Positions 33,761-39,253 of a DNA stretch of 39,253 nt are shown here, in pieces. Origin of the DNA: Natrinema pallidum DSM 3751 (GTDB lineage: Archaea; Halobacteriota; Halobacteria; Halobacteriales; Natrialbaceae); assembly GCF_000337615.1 (NCBI RefSeq), contig NZ_AOII01000020.1, forward strand, positions 75,847 to 115,099, given 5' to 3'. Positions within the stretch are counted from its first letter, which is position 1, and every line of letters begins with the position of its first letter. The notes under the pieces were generated by a model that saw only the letters and a program-made list of their open reading frames with translations, searched no databases and had not been told where the DNA came from. The position numbers and the translations under genes are program-made.

Positions 33761-33767
33761 GGAGGTG
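33761..33767 (+). promoter_or_regulatory. Shine-Dalgarno-like site of mcm
   Basis: GGAGGTG ends 2 nt before the ATG at 33770. This close spacing, with a TATA word about 30 nt upstream, indicates a short leader with a ribosome binding site that supports the chosen start. Confidence 0.65.
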
Positions 33768-33769
33768 CA

Positions 33770-35872
33770 ATGGCGCAAGCGGGAAATTCCGAACTCGTCG
33801 ACTCTTTCGAGCAGTTCTTCCGCAACTATTACGACAACGAGATCAAGCAGCTTGCGCAGCAGTATCCCAACGAACAGCGCTCGCTCCACGTCGATTGGCA
33901 GGACCTCTATCGGTTCGATCCCGACCTCGCGGACGACTTCATCAATCAGCCCGAACAGCTCCAGCGCTACGCCGAAGAGGCGCTGCGGCTCTACGACCTC
34001 CCGATCGACGTCAGCCTCGGCCAGGCACACGTCCGGGTCCGGAACCTCCCCGAGACGGAGTCACCCGAGATCCGGGAGATCCGCGCCCGGGATATGAACT
34101 CCCTCGTTCAGGTCCACGGCATCGTCAGGAAAGCGACCGACGTCCGCCCGAAAATAGAGGAAGCCGCCTTCGAGTGCCAGCTCTGTGGCACCCTCACGCG
34201 GGTCCCCCAGTCCAGCGGCGACTTTCAGGAACCCCACGAGTGTCAGGGCTGTGAACGGCAGGGCCCCTTCCGCGTCAATTTCGACCAGTCCGAGTTCGTC
34301 GACTCACAGAAGCTCCGGGTCCAGGAGAGTCCCGAAGGACTGCGGGGCGGGGAAACCCCACAGGCCCTCGACATCAACATCGAAGACGACATCACCGGCG
34401 AGGTCACGCCCGGCGACCACGTCTCCGCGACCGGCGTCCTCCGCCTCGAGCAACAGGGCGACCAACAGGAGAAGTCGCCCGTCTTCGACTTCTACATGGA
34501 GGGCATGTCCGTCGAGATCGACGAAGAGCAGTTCGAGGACATGGACATCACCGGCGAGGACAAAGCGGAGATCGTCCGACTCTCGAGTTCCGAGGGAATC
34601 TACGAGAAGATGGTCGCCTCCATCGCCCCCTCGATCTACGGCTACGATCAGGAGAAGCTCTCGATGATCCTCCAGTTGTTCTCGGGCGTCACGAAGCAGT
34701 TGCCCGACGGCTCGCGGATCCGGGGCGACCTGCACATGCTTCTGATCGGGGACCCCGGTACTGGCAAATCGCAGATGCTGGCATATATCGAGAACATCGC
34801 GCCGCGGGCCGTCTACACCTCCGGGAAAGGGTCGTCCTCGGCGGGTCTCACCGCCGCCGCCGTTCGCGACGACTTCGGCGACGGCCAGCAGTGGAGCCTC
34901 GAGGCCGGTGCGCTCGTCCTCGCCGATCAGGGGATCGCGGCGATCGACGAACTCGATAAAATGAGAAGCGAGGATCGGAGTGCCATGCACGAGGCCCTCG
35001 AGCAACAGAAGATTTCGGTCTCGAAGGCGGGGATCAACGCTACGCTCAAGTCCCGCTGTTCGCTGCTGGGCGCGGCAAACCCGAAGTACGGCCGCTTCGA
35101 CCAGTACGAACCGATCAGCGAGCAGATCGACCTCGAGCCGGCGTTGATCTCGCGGTTCGACCTGATCTTTACCGTGACGGATACGCCCGACGAGGAGAAA
35201 GACCGCAACCTCGCGGAACACATCATCACGACCAACTACGCCGGCGAGTTGACGACCCAACGCGAGGAGATGAACCAACTCGAGGTCAGTCAGGGCGAGA
35301 TCGACGAGATGACCGAGCAGGTCGATCCGGAGATCGACGCGGAACTCCTGCGCAAGTACATCGCGTACGCGAAACAGAACTGCCACCCGCGGATGACCGA
35401 GGAAGCCCGCAACGCGATCCGCGATTTCTACGTCGATCTCCGGTCGAAGGGGACCGACGAGGACGCGGCGGTCCCCGTCACGGCCCGCAAACTCGAGGCG
35501 CTGGTGCGGTTGTCGGAGGCCAGCGCCCGCGTTCGACTGTCGGATACGGTTGAGCAAAGCGACGCCGAACGGGTCATCGAAATCGTTCGCTCGTGTCTAC
35601 AGGACGTGGGGGTCGACCCCGAGACCGGCGAGTTCGACGCGGACATCGTCGAGGCGGGGACCTCGAAGTCCCAGCGCGACCGGATCAAGAACCTCAAACA
35701 GCTCATCAGCGACATCGAAGAGGAGTACGACGACGGCGCACCGGTCGATATCGTCATGGAACGGGCCGACGAGATCGGGATGGACCAGTCCAAGGCCGAA
35801 CACGAGATCGACAAACTCAAACAGAAAGGCGAGGTCTACGAGCCGAGTACGGACACGCTCCGGACGACGTAG
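33770..35872 (+). CDS. mcm: MCM replicative helicase
   Basis: The 700-aa protein is the single archaeal minichromosome maintenance helicase that unwinds DNA ahead of the replication fork. The N-terminal domain has a C4 zinc site (C136, C139, C158, C161). The AAA+ core has Walker A GDPGTGKS (327-334), Walker B AAIDELDKM (390-398) and the arginine finger SRFD (461-464). The C-terminal winged helix fills about 625-700. No intein interrupts it, although haloarchaeal MCM genes often carry one. It converges on the TFB gene with 160 bp between the stops. Confidence 0.97.
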   Translation: MAQAGNSELVDSFEQFFRNYYDNEIKQLAQQYPNEQRSLHVDWQDLYRFDPDLADDFINQPEQLQRYAEEALRLYDLPIDVSLGQAHVRVRNLPETESPEIREIRARDMNSLVQVHGIVRKATDVRPKIEEAAFECQLCGTLTRVPQSSGDFQEPHECQGCERQGPFRVNFDQSEFVDSQKLRVQESPEGLRGGETPQALDINIEDDITGEVTPGDHVSATGVLRLEQQGDQQEKSPVFDFYMEGMSVEIDEEQFEDMDITGEDKAEIVRLSSSEGIYEKMVASIAPSIYGYDQEKLSMILQLFSGVTKQLPDGSRIRGDLHMLLIGDPGTGKSQMLAYIENIAPRAVYTSGKGSSSAGLTAAAVRDDFGDGQQWSLEAGALVLADQGIAAIDELDKMRSEDRSAMHEALEQQKISVSKAGINATLKSRCSLLGAANPKYGRFDQYEPISEQIDLEPALISRFDLIFTVTDTPDEEKDRNLAEHIITTNYAGELTTQREEMNQLEVSQGEIDEMTEQVDPEIDAELLRKYIAYAKQNCHPRMTEEARNAIRDFYVDLRSKGTDEDAAVPVTARKLEALVRLSEASARVRLSDTVEQSDAERVIEIVRSCLQDVGVDPETGEFDADIVEAGTSKSQRDRIKNLKQLISDIEEEYDDGAPVDIVMERADEIGMDQSKAEHEIDKLKQKGEVYEPSTDTLRTT

Positions 35873-36032
35873 CTACCGACCGTCCGCACAGACGCAGTCC
35901 AGACTCCGTCGCTTTCCGGCCGTGAGCGATCGGCGGCGGGTATCGGGATCGGAGCGACTAACGGATGTCCGTCGGCCCACGGGTCGAGAGCGACCCGTCC
36001 GTCCCGGTCAGAGACGGCTCGAGGCAGCGTAG

Positions 36033-36932
36033 TCAGAGTTCGTTGATGTTCGTCACGGTCGACCGAATCGTTACCGCTGCGACGTCGGCGACCTCCGCCG
36101 CGGCGGTCTGGGTGAGTGATGGCCACTCATCCCGTTCGCCGGCGGCCTTGTAGAGACAACCCGCGGCGACCCCGCTGGGATTGCGGCCGCCGATCAACCC
36201 CGCCTCGAGCAGGGCGTCGACGTGTTCGCGGGCGCGGCGCTCGACGGCCGAGCCGAGGTCGAGTTTCGAGGCGTACCGCGGCAGGTACTGCGTGGGATCG
36301 ATCGGACCCGTCGGCAGCCCGAGTTCGCGGTTCAGCGCATCGTAGGCGACCTCGAGTTCGTCGCCGTCGGCGCGAGCCACGTCGGCGATTTCGTCGATGG
36401 TCCGTGGGACCGAACGCGTCCGACAGATCGCGTAGATCGCGGCGGCAGCAAAGCCCTCGAGCGACCGGCCCTGAAAGAGCCCGTCGGACTGAGCGGACTC
36501 GAAGAGGACACAGGCCTGTTCTCTCGTGGAGTCGGGCAGGGAGAGCAACGCGGTGATCCGCCTGATTTCGGCGAACCCGTAGACCTGATTTCGCTCCGCT
36601 TTCGAAGAGATCCGTGCACGATTGTGCTCGCGGCGGAGCCGGGCGATCTGTCGGCGTTTGCGACCGGTGAGCCGAGAACGGTACCCCGAATCCGAGCCGG
36701 ACCCGTACCCGATCTCCGTCGAGAGACCCCGGTCGTGTCTCGAGCGAGTGAGCGGCGCGCCGGTTCGACGCCGATCGGTGTCGTCGTCCTCGAACGACCG
36801 CCATTCGGGTCCGCGGTCGATCGCGTCTTCCGCGGAGACCAACCCGCACTGTTCACAGACGATTTCAGTACCCTCCCTCCGTAATCTGCCGTCACACTCG
36901 GGGCAGATCGCAGCCGAATCGGAATCTGCCAT
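36033..36932 (-). CDS. tfb: Transcription initiation factor TFB (paralogue)
   Basis: This 299-aa protein has a zinc ribbon (C10, C13, C26, C29), a B-finger/linker rich in Arg and Ser (about 45-100), and two cyclin-like repeats (about 110-195 and 205-295). TFB recruits RNA polymerase to TBP-bound promoters by reading the BRE. Haloarchaea have several TFBs with different promoter sets; this one has a long, unusual Ser/Gly/Arg linker (LSTEIGYGSGSDSGYRSRLTGRKRR). TATA-like CTTTAAATATG at about 36970-36980 (minus) gives a leader near 15 nt. Confidence 0.93.
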   Translation of the reverse strand: MADSDSAAICPECDGRLRREGTEIVCEQCGLVSAEDAIDRGPEWRSFEDDDTDRRRTGAPLTRSRHDRGLSTEIGYGSGSDSGYRSRLTGRKRRQIARLRREHNRARISSKAERNQVYGFAEIRRITALLSLPDSTREQACVLFESAQSDGLFQGRSLEGFAAAAIYAICRTRSVPRTIDEIADVARADGDELEVAYDALNRELGLPTGPIDPTQYLPRYASKLDLGSAVERRAREHVDALLEAGLIGGRNPSGVAAGCLYKAAGERDEWPSLTQTAAAEVADVAAVTIRSTVTNINEL

Positions 36933-37036
36933 TGGTTATTACCTTCTACATTCGGTTCTCCTGGCTTCATATTTAAAGTATTGGAATAGATAAATGATTC
37001 GTGGAGAGCCGGCGAGCGCAGGCCGAACGGGGGCGG

Positions 37037-37375
37037 TTATCGGTTGATAAGTCGTGAGAGCAGGGTCTGTGAGTTCGACGACGACCGCGACGACTCCGCC
37101 CGCTCGGCCAACAGGCGTTCGTACTGATCGATCACGGCCTGTCGGCGGCTTTCGCTCGTTTCCAACGCGTCCTCGAGCGCGGCGATCCGAGCGTGGAGTC
37201 GGGTCCGTTCGATCTCGTAGGACAGCGGTCGTTCACGACGGCCCGAATCGAGGGGGGCGTGACGCGACGGGCCATCATCGACGCGGTTCGACTCGAGGGT
37301 CGAACGCGAGCGATCGATTCGAATCCGTTGATCGGCGGGGATGGGAAAACCGGAGCCTCGTCGTTCGGCGGACAT
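37037..37375 (-). CDS. Coiled-coil protein of unknown function
   Basis: This 112-aa protein has a disordered, Arg-rich N-terminal half and a heptad-like helix at about 50-95 (SYEIERTRLHARIAALEDALETSESRRQAVIDQYERLLAERAE), ending in a Ser-rich tail. No family is recognised. It lies between threonine synthase and TFB on the minus strand and ends 104 bp before the TFB start. It may be cotranscribed with thrC (91-bp gap). Confidence 0.68.
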   Translation of the reverse strand: MSAERRGSGFPIPADQRIRIDRSRSTLESNRVDDGPSRHAPLDSGRRERPLSYEIERTRLHARIAALEDALETSESRRQAVIDQYERLLAERAESSRSSSNSQTLLSRLINR

Positions 37376-37465
37376 GGGACGCGTTCGGTTTCGGTCCCGA
37401 CCCGGAAAAAGCTCAGTCAGTCGGGTGTCAGACGCGTCCGACGCGGGTCGTGCGTCCGACCGACG

Positions 37466-38725
37466 TTACTCCGCGAGTTGCTCGAGCACGCCGTCGGTAT
37501 CGGCCGGGACGGGTTCGGGCTCGCGACCGGCGGCGGCCGCGGCGTCGGGGTCCTTGAGCAGGTGGCCGGTCGTGAGACAGGCGACGCGTTCGTCGTCGTC
37601 GACGACGCCCTCGGCTCGGAGCTTTCGGAGGCCGGCGACGGAGGCGGCGGAGGCGGGCTCGACGCCGATCCCTTCCCCGGCGATGTCGCGCTGGGCCGCG
37701 GTGATCTCCGCGTCGGAGACCGCGACGGCGGTGCCGCCGGTCTCGCGAATCCCGGGCAGTGCCTTCGGCGCGTTGACCGGGTTGCCGATCCGGATCGCGG
37801 TCGCACGAGTCTCGACGTCCTCCCAGCGGCGGACCTCGTCGGCCCCGTTCTCGATCGCCTCGACCATCGGGGCCGCACCCTCGGCCTGGACGCCGGTCAG
37901 TTTCGGCACGTCGGCCTCGTCGAGTGCGCCGGCCTGGACGAGTTCGCGGAAGGCCTTGTACAGCGCCGACGTGTTGCCCGCATTGCCGACGGGTAACACG
38001 ATTCGATCCGGAACGGTGTCGTAGTCCGCGAGGAACCCCTCGAGAATTTCGAGGCCGATCGTCTTCTGGCCCTCGAGCCGGAACGGGTTCAGCGAGTTCA
38101 GCAGGTAGGCCTCGCCCTGGCCCGCGAGGTCCTGAACGATGTCGAGACAGGTATCGAAGTTGCCGTCGACCTCGAGAATGCGCGCACCGTGGAGACTCGC
38201 CTGGGCGATCTTCCCGGCGGCGACCTTGCCGGCGGGGAGGAGCACGAGCGTCTGCATCCCGCCTCGGGAGCCGTACGCGGCGAGGGCCGCACTGGTGTTC
38301 CCCGTCGATGCGCACGCGAGCCGACCGACGCCGAGTTCCTTCGCGACCCGCACGCCGACGGTCATGCCGCGATCCTTGAACGAGCCCGTCGGGTTCATCC
38401 CCTCGTGTTTGATCCGCAGGGCTTCGATACCGATCTCGTCTTCGAGACGGGGGACCTCGTACAGCGGCGTCGCGCCCTCCTGAATCGAGACGCCGGCCTC
38501 GAAGGGTAAGGCGTCGGCGTAGCGCCAGACGCCGCGTCCATCGAAGTCGTCGAAGGTCGGAAGATCGGCGTATCGGACCTCGAGCAGTCCGTCACACTCG
38601 TCGCAGGTGTATCGAACGTCGTCGAACGGAGCGAACGTCTCGCCGCACTCGATACACTCGAGCCAGACGCCGTCGTCGGCGTCGTCGGGTCGTTCCGGCC
38701 GCTCGGCCGAGAGATTGAGACTCAT
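37466..38725 (-). CDS. thrC: Threonine synthase
   Basis: The ATG at 38725 (MSLNLSAERPERPDD) gives 419 aa. The N-terminal zinc-ribbon-like C24, C27, C41, C44 is typical of archaeal copies. The PLP lysine is K117 in NPTGSFKDRG. SAMT-type STGNTSAALAAYG and GNAGNTSALYKAF bind cofactor and substrate phosphate. It converts O-phosphohomoserine to threonine and phosphate in the cytoplasm. It is the longest clear biosynthetic gene at this end and probably starts the minus-strand unit with the coiled-coil gene. Confidence 0.93.
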   Translation of the reverse strand: MSLNLSAERPERPDDADDGVWLECIECGETFAPFDDVRYTCDECDGLLEVRYADLPTFDDFDGRGVWRYADALPFEAGVSIQEGATPLYEVPRLEDEIGIEALRIKHEGMNPTGSFKDRGMTVGVRVAKELGVGRLACASTGNTSAALAAYGSRGGMQTLVLLPAGKVAAGKIAQASLHGARILEVDGNFDTCLDIVQDLAGQGEAYLLNSLNPFRLEGQKTIGLEILEGFLADYDTVPDRIVLPVGNAGNTSALYKAFRELVQAGALDEADVPKLTGVQAEGAAPMVEAIENGADEVRRWEDVETRATAIRIGNPVNAPKALPGIRETGGTAVAVSDAEITAAQRDIAGEGIGVEPASAASVAGLRKLRAEGVVDDDERVACLTTGHLLKDPDAAAAAGREPEPVPADTDGVLEQLAE

Positions 38726-38968
38726 TGTCGGGCAGAGGGAGGCGACGTGCAAAAAGCAAGTGGATTCGGCAGTACACCCGGTCACCGGACGGCAGTCCCA
38801 CGTGTCGTCGACTTCCGCGCCGGCCACATAGTCGCCATCGAATCGTGGTCCGGCCGCCGTTCGACAAGCAGCGGCGTGTTCGTCGCCGGCCCCGACCACG
38901 ACTGACGCACGAGCGGCGATCGGAGTCGCCGCATGCCGTTCCCATCATATGGAAACGTTACTAGAGGT

Positions 38969-38980
38969 ATATTCGAATAT
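38969..38980. promoter_or_regulatory. 12-bp palindrome in the promoter of the truncated membrane gene
   Basis: ATATTCGAATAT is a perfect palindrome centred about 24 nt before the ATG at 38998. It overlaps the TATA position expected for a leaderless mRNA (GGTATATTC, 38966-38974), so it may be only a TATA element or also an operator. Confidence 0.45.
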
Positions 38981-38997
38981 CGTACCACGCACCACGT

Positions 38998-39234
38998 ATG
39001 GCCACCGAACGCAGTCAACACGTCGATCGATCGCTCGTCGTCTACTCGTACTGGCCGTACGCGATCCTCCTCGGCGGGATTGTGGGGGCCATCAGACCGA
39101 TGTTGACCATACTCGGTGACGTGGGGCCGACCGCGGGCGTCCTCACGACGCTGCCCGAGTTTCAGCTATGGTGGGTGATCCATATCGGCTACAGCGCCGT
39201 CTTCGGTGCCGGGTACGGCCTCATCGCGTACCAC
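38998..39234 (+). CDS. Partial membrane protein, cut by the contig end
   Basis: From the ATG at 38998 79 codons are genomic (MATERSQHVDRSLVVYSYWP start). At least two hydrophobic segments are visible (YAILLGGIVGAI and WWVIHIGYSAVFGAGYGLI). The protein continues beyond the window. The codons after 39234 are adapter and not part of the gene. No family is recognised. Confidence 0.7.
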
Positions 39235-39253
39235 CTGTCTCTTATACACATCT
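39235..39253 (+). other. Tn5/Nextera mosaic-end adapter sequence (artefact)
   Basis: The last 19 bases are CTGTCTCTTATACACATCT, exactly the Tn5 mosaic end used in transposase-based library kits. It ends exactly at the window end and interrupts an open reading frame. It is almost certainly untrimmed adapter at a contig end, not haloarchaeal DNA. Confidence 0.95.

Noticed and set aside
33770-35872. Intein in MCM
   Set aside because: The AAA+ motifs are contiguous at normal spacing and the length is that of intein-free MCM.
1-39253. CRISPR array or intact insertion sequence
   Set aside because: No regularly spaced repeats, Cas genes, transposase or integrase were found on either strand.

Overview
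The window is chromosomal DNA of a halophilic archaeon (class Halobacteria; the overall look suggests Natrialbales, but that rank is an inference). Evidence: high GC, very acidic proteins, archaeal information-processing genes (MCM helicase, TFB, ribosomal protein L10e), archaeal type II GAPDH, Tat-type lipoproteins, tRNAs without an encoded CCA, and TATA boxes about 25-30 nt before many start codons, as expected for leaderless mRNAs. It is one end of a contig: the last 19 bases are the Tn5/Nextera mosaic end, so the last gene is cut by adapter sequence.

Layout. 1-250: tRNA-Asp and a second, decayed copy of its 3' end (an integration scar). 0.5-2.6 kb: a receiver-GAF-GAF-HTH regulator of the bacterioopsin-activator type. 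3.0-6.9 kb (minus): two tandem protein-isoaspartate methyltransferase paralogues, an HVO_0476-family zinc finger protein, a LURP-one-like protein and an M29-like aminopeptidase. 7.1-11.2 kb: type II GAPDH, Hsp20, a RimK-like ATP-grasp ligase, a lipoprotein and L10e. 11.3-17 kb: a small winged-helix protein, a site-2 protease with CBS domains, an ABC-2 exporter (ATPase and permease), an alpha/beta hydrolase and a zinc-free medium-chain oxidoreductase.

17.0-22.7 kb is the metabolic highlight. A beta-carbonic anhydrase converges on dabB-dabA, which encode a DAB-type energy-coupled inorganic carbon uptake system. An Lrp/AsnC regulator lies upstream, and a 10-bp perfect inverted repeat sits between its promoter and that of a small membrane protein. 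The four expected active-site residues of DabA are present. 22.8-26.8 kb: a cold-shock protein with a nested hairpin just after its stop codon, a cupin, and an iron-type ABC importer (permease, ATPase, binding protein). Both transcription units of the importer start with a perfect 16-bp DtxR/IdeR-like palindrome.

26.8-39.25 kb: a transducer (MCP), a zinc-finger SF2 helicase, a BofA-like membrane protein, tRNA-Pro followed by a less GC-rich stretch with a lipoprotein, a 51-aa zinc microprotein, intein-free MCM with an inverted repeat over its TATA box, a TFB paralogue, a coiled-coil protein, threonine synthase and the truncated membrane protein. No CRISPR array, intact insertion sequence or rRNA was seen.
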